Assembly: GCA_003956705.1 (NCBI GenBank)
Contig: QZCP01000501.1
Span: forward strand, 85,346 to 149,345
From: Brevipalpus yothersi
Taxonomy: Eukaryota; Arthropoda; Arachnida; Trombidiformes; Tenuipalpidae
Direction: 5' to 3'
Length of the DNA stretch: 64,000 nucleotides
Part shown: piece after piece, positions 47,412-61,175 of the stretch
How positions within the stretch are numbered: the stretch's first letter is position 1
Layout of the letters: each line of letters starts with the position of its first letter
Translations under genes and position numbers: made by a program
Notes under the pieces: model-generated
Told to the model about the DNA's origin: nothing
Databases searched by the model: none
What the model saw: only the letters and a program-made list of their open reading frames with translations

Positions 47412-50400
47412 ATGGCATCCAAGGAATCAGTAAAATCTCAGAAGGTTGCCATATCGAAAGCTCGCCTTTCACAGAAAACAAATCCTGAAATATTAGGTTC
47501 TGGCGGTGTACTTTTCTATCGAAATTATTCATTTGAACAAAAGGTGATGTCCACACGAACGAACGTTTCAATGTTCATTTGATAGATTATCACTATTATC
47601 ACTTTCTCTAGGCTCGACCGTTTTTTTACGTATCACATGATATTAAGATGGAAAATTTGGTACGAAAAATGAGAAAATTTTGGAGGGTTGTGTCCCCACG
47701 AGTAGTTGCAATGATCATTTCGGATACAAAATCTTTCAAAAATTGGTCCAATCCAGCACAAGCCACCAATCTTCAGAATGGACTTATCAAGGTAGATAAT
47801 TTCATCAGTTTCGAACATCCACAATCATTTATTTCATCCTGATTTCTTGATTTCAGGCTGCAGATACCACAAATATGTGGATCATGACTCATGGTGCAGA
47901 TATTGGAATTTCAAAGATGATTGGTGATGCTGTGAATGAGAAAATTAAGGAACTTCATTTCCTTCGAGATGAACAGAGAAATAATCCGCAAGCATTTACA
48001 CGCCATTATTCCCTCAACTTTATTGGACTCATTCGAGATGATGAACTACGTTCTCCATCTGCTTTTGCCAACAACATTATCATCGATACGGTGAGTTAAT
48101 GGTTAGAAAGGTTTTCATCTTAATTTTCCTAATTATTAATCATTCTCTATCGATTTTTCCTGAAGCCCAATCAATCTGACTGGCCTAAAATTCGTGTTGA
48201 AGGAATTGGAAACCTGCCTGAACAAAGTAAATTCGAATTGAATCCTGATCATTCTCACTTCATTATAGTTAAAGATACGTCGAAAGATAAGCAGGGGTTC
48301 AATAATTTTATCATGAAAATGATGCGTTACTTATCAGTATCAGAAGTTTCTAGGCCTGGTCCAGTGAGAACAGAATCCGATCAAGATTTGTGTTCAGTAA
48401 CGATGGGTGAAGTTCCCATGGTCGGTTTACTCATTCGAGGTGCTGTTAATAGTAGCATATTGGTGTATGAATTTTTGAAAAGTATGTTTCCTGTGGTCAT
48501 TCTGCAAGGAACCAGTGGTTATGCTGATATTTTGGCATTTGCTTTCCAAGAAATTCATGATCGTTACGGTGAATCTGCTACATGGGGTGATTGGGATCAA
48601 GAATTTATAGCATCTTACTTGGCACCAGAAGTTCGTTCTAGAATCTGTAGGAATATTCCCGAAATCGCAAACAATTCTTCTGCAGTTAATCAAGTTTTTG
48701 ATCGATTAATGGACACTCTCCGCTTAGCTATTGTAGATCAGTGTTTATTTTTAACAGTAATGAATACAAGTTCAACAGAATTTTCGTTAGAAAATATTTC
48801 CGAAGATTTACTTCGAGCACTTTTTCGATCAAGACCACGTGCTCCTGATGTTGGCCGGGAGAAGCCGGATGATGATCGTATTCGACATGAACTTCATCTG
48901 GCCATAGATTGGAATTGTGTTGATGTTGCACGAACGGATATTGTTCCACAAGATCCTCTTTTTCTAAGCCGATTACCGAGAGATATTTTCATGGTAATTC
49001 TATTTCATCATGATCGTGAACAATTCACCGATCTTGTGCTATCGAACGGTTTTCGTGTACATAGCTTCCTGTCACCTCTTCGATTGAGAAAATTATTCCT
49101 GTACAGTTATGAAGAAGATTTTTTTCGCAAAGTATGTTGGGAAGGTGTTTTAGGTCACAGTCAATCAGCGAAACCAGGCCGAAATTTTATTGATGATGAT
49201 TTAAACTATTTAATATGGCTGTGTACTGGTATCAATGAATTTGTAAACACTGAACATCTTTTCTATAATCTTTTAACTATGTATGTTTCGGATGCTTCCG
49301 CCGCGGAACGACACACAATCGTCATACTGGCCATGTGGGCAGCATTCAGTAAACGATTTAAGCTTATTCGAGTTTTGTGGAAACATTGTGATTCTCCTAT
49401 TCATATGGCCATCTTAGTTCATCTTATATTGATTAAATTAGCTCCATACGTGGAAGATTCCAATTTACAGAATAATCTACGAAAAGAGGCGAAAACTTTC
49501 GCAGACATGGCAATCGGTGTTGTGGATGAATGTTATGAACGAAGTGCATCTCGTGTATTTGATTTATTGGGTGAACGAAGTCCAGAATGGAGAGGAGAAT
49601 CGGTTATTGATTTGGCTGTAAGAGCTGATCTGAAAAGATTTATCGCTCATCCAGCATGTCAATCGTGGTTATCAATTGAATTTTTGGGTGATATTTATAT
49701 TAGAGAGGTAACATGGGGAGCTCTTTCGATTCCGATATCAGTTAAAATTATATTGTCCGCATACCTATTGTGGCCAATGTATTTTTGGATACGTTTTCAA
49801 ACACCCCAAGGTAGCAGTAAGAAAGGATCAGTGTTAGCTTTGAAAGATATTGAGGCGGAAGAGAAAATAATTCGCGATAGATTGAAGGGTAAAGATCCTA
49901 GCCAAGGACTTACCAAGAGTACCCGATGGATTGACAGTTTTCGTGCCCGTGAACACTTTGTTTTCCAAGGAATACCATTCTGTCGGATGATCTACATGAT
50001 GTGGACTGCACCGATAACAAAATTTTATAATCATTTTATTGCTCTCTGTTGCTTTATAGCACTCATGGGCTATGTACTTCTATTACCTTCATGCTCAAGT
50101 GATTTTCCCAATCAAATTTTAACCATCTGGTTGTTGGCCATTGTGATCGAATATATTCGACGAGGTATCAACATGAGAATGGCAATCGGTGGTCGTCCTC
50201 ACTTGGTACCTCATCGATATGAACTTATTTTGTCTTTTATATGCTCAGTTGTGTATGCTGGTAATGTTATCGGGCTTGATCTGGGACCTTTGACACTTTC
50301 ACAATACCAAATGAAAGTATTCCTTTCGTTTTTGTTAATTTTGGCTTTTTATAAGCTGATGATTGTTTTTCTCAAAATTTCACCCACTTTGGGTCCGATG

Positions 50401-51456
50401 ATCTATCGTATTCAATTGATGGTTATCGAAGATTTTTTTCAATTCATGAAAATATGCTTAATACTCATCATTTGTGGTGGAATTGTGATGCAAGCTCTAT
50501 TCTTTCCGGATGGACCTTTTGAATCACAAACCATTCGTGTGGCACTTGATCGTGCATGGATTGGCTTTTTCTCTTCATCAACCAAGGAAATTGAACATGC
50601 ACTTACCAACACCACATGTCCTCCTAATGAAGATCCAGAATCATGTGCAGCAAGTTATTGTAAGTGATGAGCTGAGAATTTTTGTCAAAACTTTTCCCTT
50701 TTCATTAACTTCATTCATTTATCCAATTTAGATGATGATCCAACAGGATTAGAGTGCCCTGTTGTCTCTCCATGGAGTTATTGTTTTTATATATTTTATT
50801 TAACTTTCGTCAAGCTAATTCTTTTGACTCTATTGTATGCCATTTTTGCCAATAGTGGTAAAGAGATTGAGGCACAATCAGATGAAATATGGAAATTCCA
50901 GCGATACACTTTGATTACCGATCTATCATATCGATTAATAGTGCCATGTCCATTCAATTTGCTGGTGTATCCTTTTTTGCTGGTTCGTTACTTTTATGAA
51001 TTGTTCAAGAGATGTGTTTGCTGTAAAAAGGGAAGCAAAGCTAGTTTGAATACGTGTAGAGGTATTTTGGATTTTTTTTGTCCACACACAGATCATACAG
51101 ATTGGGATAAGGTGAAGCATGGTACCAGAATATCAAGAGAAGATTATGGCTTTTGGTCCTCATTGGCACTCAAGTATAGTGATAAAATGGAATATGAGAT
51201 AGCACAAAAACAAACATCCCAAAGAACATCGGAAGATGTTCGTTTTATGATGGAACAGGTTGATGAACAGCGAAACTTATCACGTCGCATGAATATTCGT
51301 CTAACGGAACTTGAAAGAATAATTCGTAATAAATTCAGTTTACCAGCAGTTCGACCTACTGAGCCCATTGAAAAGCGTTCAAGGAGTACAATTAAGAGCA
51401 GTAAATCAAGTGTAGGATCTCAAATTCATCCTTCATTCAAATCAAGAAGAAAGTAA
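47412..51456 (+). CDS. Divergent TRPM-like cation channel
   Basis: Six-TM cation channel subunit of the TRP melastatin group. Exons 47412-47543, 47612-47791, 47857-48090, 48166-50659 and 50732-51456; 1254 residues. The N-terminal melastatin homology region is clear: ARPFFYVSHD, RVVAMIISDTKS, NGLIKAADTTNMWIMTHGAD, GDAVNEKI and later EVPMVGLLIRGAVNSS. A helical region leads to the channel part, with S1-S5 in roughly residues 700-960. The TRP helix EIWKFQRYTLI follows S6 (FVKLILLTLLYAIFAN), and a predicted coiled coil (EQVDEQRNLSRRMNIRLTEL) precedes a basic tail. There is no kinase or NUDIX domain. Where TRPMs usually have a Gly-Glu filter after the pore helix, this reads AWIGFFSSSTKEIE. The turret cysteines (TTCPP, ESCAAS) and LECP remain. 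Exon 4 alone is 2.5 kb. Confidence 0.88.
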
Positions 51457-53691
51457 TTGGAATCGATCAAGTTTGATGAGAAAAATTTTAGGTGATTCAC
51501 ATGAGAACCTTTCACTGCCTATACTGAATCAGAATCTTAGAAGCAAGGTGAAATTCAATTAATGTTTTCAATCTCACAGCGAAAACTTTGATCTGACCCT
51601 AAGGTGATCAGAATCATTGTAATTGCCTGAATTACTGATATTTAAAAGGGCCAGAAATCTCGTCGAATCAATTTGGATAAAAGATTGAAATAATTCAAGG
51701 TATATGGGAAAGTTTTTTTCAATTTTTGAATTTTTCAAGCACCATTCAATGATTGAATTTTGTGAAATTCTGGAAAATTATAGACTCATCGATATGTCAT
51801 CGAAATAGTCCACATCTTTCGGATTGTGAATTTTTTATTGTAACTCTGTCAAGTTAAATTTTGTCCATAAATGACATTCGATCTGGGCAAGTTCGATGAT
51901 GATGAAAAAAGCGGCAATAATGGAGAAGAAGAGGAAGGGAGAAGCATCCACAAGATCAGATTCTAAAGATTCGACGCCATAATTTGGAGGACTATGAAAA
52001 TATCGATCGATTGATGTGTCTCTTTCTCCCTTATTGTTTGCTCTTCATTTACAGAAAATTGACAACAGAATTATGCTCTCCGGTGTGTCAAGAGCATCCA
52101 TATTCTGATATTTCTGTAGTGATTTCCTCCCAGTGTCCATTAGTAAATTTAAAACAAATGATATCCTTAATATAAATTATTTTTACTGTAGATTATCCAT
52201 TCATCAATCCCTGATCTTCATTTTCTTTCAACTGGTGTCATCTGTCACATCACTTCATCCGCCTCCATATCTGGTTCGCATATTCCGTTCTCATCAATTT
52301 GAATCATTGAATCCTCCTCCATCTTCTCCTTGAGCTTAAAGAATCATTAAATATTTTTTCAAAACCATTCCATGGTGGAGAAGAAGAAAAAAATCTCTCT
52401 TCCACATCCTGTTCTGTAACAATTCCAATCTCATCTGATCATCTCAAAAAGATTATCTTTCTCTCTTTTCCCTCATCTTGTCATCAAGATTCACTCCCAA
52501 CAAGCAACCCAAAACAGTTAAAAATTTTGAAGGTAAAAATCACAAGAATTTTTCTCTCTCACCCTCGTTGATCCTATGATCTCTCTGTTAATTCCATTTC
52601 AATCGAGTCAAGCTGTGACAGCATCACACAGCAGCATTTATCATCGATCGCAATCTTCGATGATCAGCTTGTTCTCTCATAAGTGAGAGTGAAGAAAAAT
52701 TTCAAAGTAACCCTCCACTTAGACATTCATCTTTATCTTATCTCCCTCTGAGCTCATATATTTAACTAACAATTATCAACCAGAATCGATCAAGAATTCC
52801 AAAAATCGAATCGAATTTTGATGCATGTCAAGTTTCGAATATGGCGCATCTCTCTTATTCCAAAGCATTCTGCTTAAGTGGAGCGCCAATATGGCTGCAT
52901 GCGTTTTTCAAGCCAGACACTTACTTACTCTCATGTAGTGATGTAATGTGTGTGTTTTGACCAATTTTCTGGATGAGATTAGGTGGATGAGATGACATTC
53001 AAATAGATACTGTTAATTTTGATTTTGGTGATTAATTTTAACAATTAATTTGATCAATCTTCACTCTTCCAATCGATTGTGTACATACAGGTGCCATCTG
53101 TTTATCTATTTTGTTACCTGTTTTTTTTCTCAAGTTTTTTTTATTTGCATCGAATTTTTTCATTTCATCTCTAGTCAGAATCGCTCAAGATGTCGTCGAT
53201 CGTATATTCATCTTATTGATTTTCTGCCTATTCTCACGATAATTGGTCACATATTCACTCATTTAATATATACATGTATGAAAGGTTAATCATCATCAAC
53301 ATCAATAGAGTAGCAGTACACTTACACCACACACTTTAGTATTGATAGCTGGTCAAATCAAGTCATACACACTTCTACTTGCCCGCCTACTGTGATGATT
53401 GTTCTAATGTGCCCTGTGTATGTTTGTGTTTATGTGTTTTCTTTTCAATTCATCTCATCATCATCATAATTAACATTGTTCTGATGTGAAATTGATATTC
53501 AAATTATCATCGTTCTCTATTCCTCTCTCTCTCTTTCTCCTTCTCTCTGCCTCTCCTACCTCTCACGAATCGACTCCTCGATTCGCTGCATGTTTTGCTG
53601 TTCATCAAAAGAACCCTGTCAAGATTAAATCATCACGACCTACGATAGTCTGACGACTAAGCCATCTTCTTCATCATGGACACTGAAGAAG
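51457..53691. other. Intergenic between TRPM-like and p190 RhoGAP; no gene seen
   Basis: Contains the 3' flank of the TRPM-like gene and the 5' flank of p190 RhoGAP, with a CT-rich patch at about 53517-53570. Frames of 60-80 codons show no splice or family support. Confidence 0.5.
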
Positions 53692-53852
53692 ATGGCTCGA
53701 AAGTCATCCACTTTGGACCATACACCGAAAACATTCAATGTCGCCGTTGTTGGATTGTCAGGATCCGAAAGGGAAAAAGGATGCATGGGCGTTGGAAAAT
53801 CATGTCTTTGCAATCGATTTGTTCGACCATTAGCGGATTATTATTATACTGA
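53676..53852 (+). promoter_or_regulatory. Overlapping upstream ORF at the p190 RhoGAP start
   Basis: An ATG at 53676 has A at -3 and G at +4. It opens a 58-codon frame that overlaps the p190 RhoGAP start (53692) out of frame and ends at TGA 53850-53852. The main ATG also has A at -3 and G at +4. If both lie in the mature mRNA, the uORF would limit initiation at the main start, subject to leaky scanning. Confidence 0.45.
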
Positions 53853-56800
53853 TCACATTTCGGTACTCAGTCAAACTGATTTCAGTGGACGAGTGGTGAA
53901 CAATGATCATTGGCTGTATTGGGGTGAAGTGACCAAAACATTGGAAGATGGTTCCGATGTTACCTTCAGTGTAATTGAGCAGACAGAATTTATTGATGAT
54001 TCATGTTTTCAGCCCTTTAAAACGGGTAAAACGGAGCCCTACTATAAGCGATGTGCATCCACTCGTGTGTGTTCAGCGGAAAAACTTATGTATATTTGTA
54101 AAAATCAACTAGGTATAGAGAAAGAATATGAACAACGGTACCTCAACGATGGACGCTTCATGGTGGATGCATTCCTATGTGTATTTGACGTCAGTGAAGT
54201 GCAAGGTAGAATGCTTGATAGAGCAGTTGAATATACGGCCTTAATCTTAAACAATTTGATCAAAACCAAGAAACCGGTTGTTCTAGTGACAACTAAGCAC
54301 GATGAAGCCAATGAATATTATGTACGAGAAGCTGAAAGGCTGGTCAATCGAAAAGAATTTCGTGGTCTACTACCTATTATCGAAACGTCTGCACATGATA
54401 ATGTAAATGTTGATCTTGCTTTCATCACATGTCTCCAAATGTTGGATCGAACTCGACGTGGAGTGAAATTAATACCATACTATGATGCTCTACGACTTCG
54501 TAAAGAGACTTTGGATTTTGCTACCGAAGCGTATCACTCATTGATTCGAAATCAAATCACTGATTATCGAGCTGTATGGAGTGTTGTATACAAGAAGCTT
54601 TCACAATCACAAGAATTTCTCAACTATTGTGATTTATTTGGACAAGATAATGCTCATAAAACATTCAAGCGACACATAAAAAAACTCAAGGATGATTATA
54701 TATCTCGACAATTGCAAACTTATCTTCGAATATTGCCTGTTATTCTCAACGAGATGTTTCCCGATATGGACAGTATGGGAGAAAACGGTGATTGGGAAAG
54801 TGTTAAGATCAAAATTCGTGCACATCCTGATTTTGATCAATACTTTGTTAACAATTACGACAAACCATGGTATGAATGTATGGATGGTCCTGACAATAGG
54901 CTACCAGTTGATCTACTTGACACACCGGAAGCTGAACAATGTTTCCTTGATCATAGAGGATCACTTGAGTCCGAGGATCGACGCCTTGAGATGAAGAATC
55001 AATTTAAACAGCTTCTCGCTGAAACAGGATTCATAACTCCAGGCAAGCTATTCGCTGAAGTGCGCATCTTGTTTCTCGGTCGAGAATGCTATGAATCTCT
55101 GAGTGAATTAGATCTTAAAGAAATATACGCAGAGCATCAGCATCTGATAACCGAACGTGCCAAAAGAAACTTTCAAGAATCACTCTTTGAGCATTCCGAA
55201 TTACTTTATCATATCGCCAATAGCACCTCAAACCGGGCCATCACGCAAGAAGATGTCTTCAAGATAAATGAAGCTCTTAAGGATGATATTAGGTATTTTT
55301 GTTTGAATACGAATTATGTTAAATTCCTAACTTTGACCTATCATCTTTTCAGATTTAAAGCTCTTGAGAGACTTGAGCGAGAAAGAACTATGATCATTCT
55401 TCGACAAATAAGTTTTCTTCACAGTCCACTTCGAGAGCATTGTCCATCTTACCCAAATTGTATGGACAATGTATTGGAGAATTTCGTCTCTCTACAAGTT
55501 ATCAACAAGTAAGTTAATCAAGTTTTGGAGAGCCTCTTTGTCTGAATCACCATTATTTTCTAGGAGTCCTATCATCCGCTCAACTGAGCGGTTCTTATCA
55601 ACCAAGAGGAACTTAAACATTGTTGTCCTTGGATCTACCAGTTCAGCTGAAGATTTCGCAGCCCTTGTGAAGGTAAGAAAAATTGAGATGGCAAAAATTT
55701 GAGTTAAGTGTTGACTTTTCTCCTTTCTCTCTCTCTCAACAGGACTCTTATCAAACTTATGAGTTCGATAAAGTGCTTCACACATTGAATTTCAAGCTCG
55801 TCCGTGGTGATGTAAATTTGCCTGAGAACTCTCTTCAAGCGAGTAATTTCCTACCCCAAGCTTGTTTCTGCGTATACTCTAATCATCAAAGCCTTGAGTA
55901 TATCAGGGATAGCTTGGAAAAAGCGCTTCTTTCCAATTTGGAGCAAGAAGAGGACCGTTTGCCTTTTCATAGTCTACCAATGGTGATACTTTTCGCAGCA
56001 GATCCTGAGATCTGTGACAAGGATATCAATGTACTCCGAGAAGAGGGTCAAAATAGAGCCAAAAATTTACAGTGCCCATTTTTAGATATTTCAAATGTAG
56101 ATAGCTTAGATATGTCGTCCAGATTTGATGAGAATGCTCTTCCTAGTGCACTGAATGCCTTACTTGAGAGTATCCAATCGAGAATGAGTATGGTTCATTC
56201 GGTGCAATCAATCGCTGGACAATCTATCATACCCGATCTTAGAATTCTTCTATGTACTTTTTGTGGTGATCCTTTTGATTTTGGAAAAGTGATGAACTCA
56301 TTCCTGTCCGATAATGTCCGTCAACAACCATCTCCTACTTCACTCATCATCGACTTAAATATTTGTGACACTGTCCGATTTGTTGAGATTATCTTCACCT
56401 CATATCATGGAGCTGGAACTTATCGAGATGAGCTCCTCCATGGTTTCATTCTAGTTTATTCTACTCATCGTAAAGCATCTCTCACTACATTGAGCGCATT
56501 TTCCAATAACATACCAAATACTCCAACACAAATCGTTGCCATTACTGACAATGATAATCCGTCATTCACTAACTCACTATCTCCTGAAGTGTACTATTCG
56601 AATACCAGCACATCATCCCAGTTCTTGGACGAAGGAACAGCTCTCGCCGAAAAGATTCAAGCTCATTTTCATTCGCATTCTTCTTTTTCTGAGATTTCCG
56701 AAATGGAAGCTCTCTCTGGATTCTTTCGTGAAGCGTGGACTCGTAAGCCTACCATTGAGAAAGCCTTTGAAATGGACGAATTTGGCTATAATGGACCTTC

Positions 56801-59800
56801 CACAGCCATGATTCCACCTCCTCTTCCATCGAGAGAGGATTCGTACAACATAAGGGGTGGAAGTTTCGATTATGAACAAGATTTAGAAGGTACATTCAGG
56901 ATTGAATCACAATTCGATTTGAAATCAAATGAGAATCAGAATGCTACACCGCCTGCAATGAAATTTTTAACCAACTCCGATACTCTGTGTGAAATTGCGG
57001 AAGAGAGAAGCGCTCAGCTGGAATCAAATTTAATGAGTCAAGATGACGAGCCCTCAGATATCTCTCTTTCACAGGCTGGAGAAGAAGTGGCAGGTAATAA
57101 TGATTGCTAGAAGGATGGTGACCTATTGTGGCTGTTTATGCCAAGTGATTGTTTCTGTCGAAAAAAATAAGCTATACTATCCAATGTGCTTTCTCTTTCA
57201 TGTGATGTAATGAATGTGTTGTTGGCATTCCGGTGTATCATCCTGCTTTTTAATTTTTCATCGTATCTCTCAAGCTCTCTGTGTAAAATTAACTCTCATT
57301 GTTTTTCTCTCTCTCTCATCTACCAGCCTCACCTCCACCATCATATTCCAGTCATTGTTCTCCTCGTCAACTTTCAAACCATCAGAGACTAGTGCTCCGC
57401 CCTGAATCTGGTCTACCAATAACATCTGGTGATCCACCAGTTTCCATGTATGTCCCAAGAAGACGTCGTTCTGCTGGGCTGACTGGTGAAAGAGTTGGCT
57501 ATCTTCAACAGCCTCAATATCGCTTCCGAAAGTCCAACAGCCTCCAAACGGACAATCTATATCCTATCGAGCATCAAAAATCGTCTTGCCTTCAAACAGA
57601 GTTGGAAGTATCCGATGAAATCAGTGATGACGATGATGACACCGTTTCTTCTGAATTGAGTGGTATGTGACCTATCTTTTATTTATTCAAGTTAAAATTA
57701 GTTACTTAATTTAGAGCTTACCCTTGATATGGATATTTTTTCCGATTACAATCATCAAAACTTGTTACTTCAAAACTTTACTCATAGTCTCACTCTATCG
57801 ATCATCATGAATCCCAATTAACTAGATTTACTCCTTTTGCTCAGTGAACTTTTCTTTTGAGAAAGTGATCTTGATTGTGCTCACACAATTTTACGCTTCA
57901 CTTTTCGGAAAACCATCAAATTGAATAACTATAAGGTCATCTAATTCTGCATTCTTCCGTTTTTTCTCAAAGGTTATGGAGCTTATCCACCTCCTCCTGA
58001 GCCAGCTCCTCCTGACCTGCCTCCAAACAGATTGAGAAAAGCCCCGTCATTGCCTGTTGGTGGGCATATTCCTCCTCAAAGAAGTCTTGATGAAGGTGAG
58101 TCGAGCGTTTCGTTCTGATACGTCGGAGAGTAGCCCTTTCTCATTTTAAATTTTTCAAAGTCATTGTTGACGCATATATTTTTGCCTACCAAGACCATCA
58201 GTGTCTATTTGAGTTACCTGAGCTTTTCTCTTTGTGCCTTTGTTTCTAACATCCTCTAAATGCTTGTACACTGTTCCCTAACCTTTTTCTCAATTTTTCC
58301 TTAGGTTGGGTGTGTAACCAGATGTGTGACGTAAATGTTGCCACCAATGATTGGTCAGATAATGAGTCTCGAAGATCTATTTTTGAACACCATGAAGCGC
58401 CTTCATCTCTTAGTTCTAAACCATTAAAACCTAAGGTGAGTATCTTGGGTGTTTTCTCTCTTGTTGTTCTATTGAAGCATAGAGCAGTCTACAATGTTTT
58501 CAGATTCTAGGAAATAGGCTAATTATGATACTCATATTTTATTGACTGTTGGTCTCAAAAAAGTTCCCTCTAAGATGCTAGTCTTTTCGAAAAGTTTTCA
58601 ATCAAGCGATTATCTCTAGCTATCGAGCCATTCTAATAACTTTTATTCTCATATGATCGAAATCCAAATTAACTAACATCCCAAGTTCGATAGGGGTGAG
58701 ATTAGTCAATCATTCTCGATTGTCTCATGAAATTTTTTTGAGATGTTCCTATTTCCAATCATGATTTTCCACTATTCTCCTCAATTATGGCTCATCTTTT
58801 CGATGACTGTCTATCTCATTTGTTACACTTAATTTGAATGATGAGTTACGTCCTGGAACTCTACTAGGATTCCTTGACTCATCCAAACGTGCAGGAAGTT
58901 TTAAAAATAGTATTCAATGCAAATTTTTCCTGACTAATTCAACTTCTCTGATGCACCTGAACTCCCTTTATCATTAACGTATTCTAATATTCCGATGTAT
59001 TTCTCTCCAGCCCGGTAAACTGAACCTTAAACGGTTCGACAATATTACAGATGCTGTTAGTCGTATGAGTCTGTCCTCACAACATAATAGGCTCCATGTC
59101 AGAAGTCAGGGGCATCTTGCATCCGAAAATTCTGATCATTCGAGTGATCGCTTCATGGGAAAAGTAAGTGATTCAATTCACTTTATTATTCATCGTTTCT
59201 GATCCAACCTTTTCTTCGATTTTCCATCCTATGAATCCTAGGATCTTCTCCATGGTCGTCATGGTTATCCTCTAGTATTACCCACTGATCCGAGTGAGCG
59301 AAAGCACCATAAAATACGTTCTTTGGCTCGAAGAACCAATGATCCAGCGCTTGAAAGAGGTAATTAATCTTCTGGTTGCAAGTTTTTTTTCCCAAAATTG
59401 TTGTTTCACTTCACTTTAATTTTAACCGTTCTGCTGCTAATATATTACTTTGCTAATGCAATTCCAAACTTATCATTCGAAAATTGTTAGTGTCCAACTC
59501 TGAAAGTGATTGGAGTTCTACAGAGAGATTACACAAAGATTCTCTCAATAGACCTAATCGTAAGCCAGGATCTCACAAGAAAAATCGTCGAAAGCGGGCG
59601 ATTCCAGTTGCTCTTCCAAGACTACCGTCCTTCGAAAGTGGAGCTGCATCAGAAATACATACCAGCCAATCTAACAGCAGTAATACCCCTTGTCTTCCCA
59701 GTTCTGCTACTGCTTCTCTAGATGCTTTAGAACAAGGTACGATTCTTCAAATCTATTCGCTTTTCATGAAGCTTCATAAACACACGCATTTCTCACTCTC

Positions 59801-61175
59801 TAATATCTTTTGGACCTTTTTCCATCCTCTCCTATTCTCTTTTACCCTCTTTGTAACTCTCTTAATACCATCATATCCTGGGAAAATGTCAATGTAGCCA
59901 ATTACAATGACAGTTCTCATAGCGATGACTATGATGATGTTCAAAAGACTCCTCGAAGCAGTGTGATTATTGACAATCCCGATCAGATGCTCGGAGATTT
60001 GTACACAAAAAAATCACCTGATACACATCAACGAACTGAACGCTTACAATCATGCTCTTTTGGAGAAAATTCATCTCGCAATAGCTTGATTGCCAATAGT
60101 TTCCCTTTCAAACGCTCGAGCTCAAGTTCAGACGCTCATACCTCGAATCTCTGTAAGCTTCAGTTGTATTCTTTCCCTTTCTAAAGCGTAGAAGAAAGAG
60201 TCCCTGTGTCCTTTGCTTTTCCCAATCACTATCCACTTTGTTAATCATTTGATTTTTACTTTTAGCAAAAGATCTGGTCCATGATTTGGAGAAGTTTAAT
60301 AAAGAAAAAATTGAAAGAGACAAGAAAATACAACGTGAAGAGGAAAAGAATGAAAAACGTCGACTAAAAGAAGAGGAACGTCTTCGAAGACAAGCAGAGA
60401 AGAAAAAGAAGAAACAAATCAAATCTGGTTCTAGTAGTGGACCTTCAGTCAAAGATTTCGCTCAGTCAGAATTCAATGCTGTGCCCTTGTTCGTTGAAAA
60501 ATGTGTTCAATTCATCGAGGAAGAAGGGATGGAGTCAGAAGGCATTTATCGAGTCCCTGGAAACAGGGCTCAAGTTGTTCTGTTGTTCAATAGATTTGAG
60601 GAGGGTAAGTTTCATCTCATCTGCTTTTTCTCGTCATTTTCTCAAAATTGATCTCATTTCAGATCCAACGTTCTCAATCAGAGAGCTCGATATACCTGTC
60701 AATGCCGTAGCAACTGCATTGAAGGACTTCTTTTCCAAACACCTCCCTCAAATTATTCCAAACACTCTCATGGATGAATTAACTAGTATAATTTCTAGTA
60801 CAAATAGTCGTGATCACCGTCTTTTGGCATTGCGAGAACTCATCAATAAACTCCCTCCTGCGAATTTCGATGTACTTAAATTCATTTTTCGTCATTTTGT
60901 TAGGTAAGGGACTCATTATCTTGAGTTGTAAGATAGATAATCCAAGAATTCCACTTTTTTCTACTCTCTCTAGGATCACTAAGAACAGTCGACTCAACAG
61001 TATGGATAGCAAGAATATGGCAATCTGTTGGTGGCCAACTTTGTTACCTTACGAATTCACTGATATGCATATGTTCGAACGGATGAGGCCTCATCTAGAA
61101 GAATTTGTTCAAACCCTTATTGATCAGTTTGAGTTTATCTTTGGCAATGAGAAAGATCAAGATGAAGCCCTGTGA
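53692..61175 (+). CDS. RhoGAPp190: p190 RhoGAP (ARHGAP5/ARHGAP35 type)
   Basis: GTPase-activating protein for Rho acting at the cell cortex in adhesion, neurite and cytoskeletal control. Fourteen exons: 53692-55292, 55353-55508, 55564-55672, 55743-57093, 57327-57662, 57973-58095, 58305-58435, 59011-59163, 59242-59359, 59491-59736, 59898-60152, 60266-60604, 60663-60903 and 60974-61175; 1786 residues, all phases consistent. The N-terminal GTPase domain has GVGKSCLCNRFVRPLADYYY, RVVNNDHWLYWGEV and VIEQTEFIDD. FF-type repeats follow to about residue 560, then pseudo-GTPase domains pG1 (LNIVVLGSTSSAEDFAALVK) and pG2 (DLRILLCTFCGDPF). A Ser/Pro-rich linker with basic repeats follows. The C-terminal RhoGAP domain (about 1588-1775) starts near FNAVPLFVEKC and has the arginine-finger motif GIYRVPGN. 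A charged coiled-coil-like stretch (EEEKNEKRRLKEEERLRRQA) precedes it. Confidence 0.96.
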
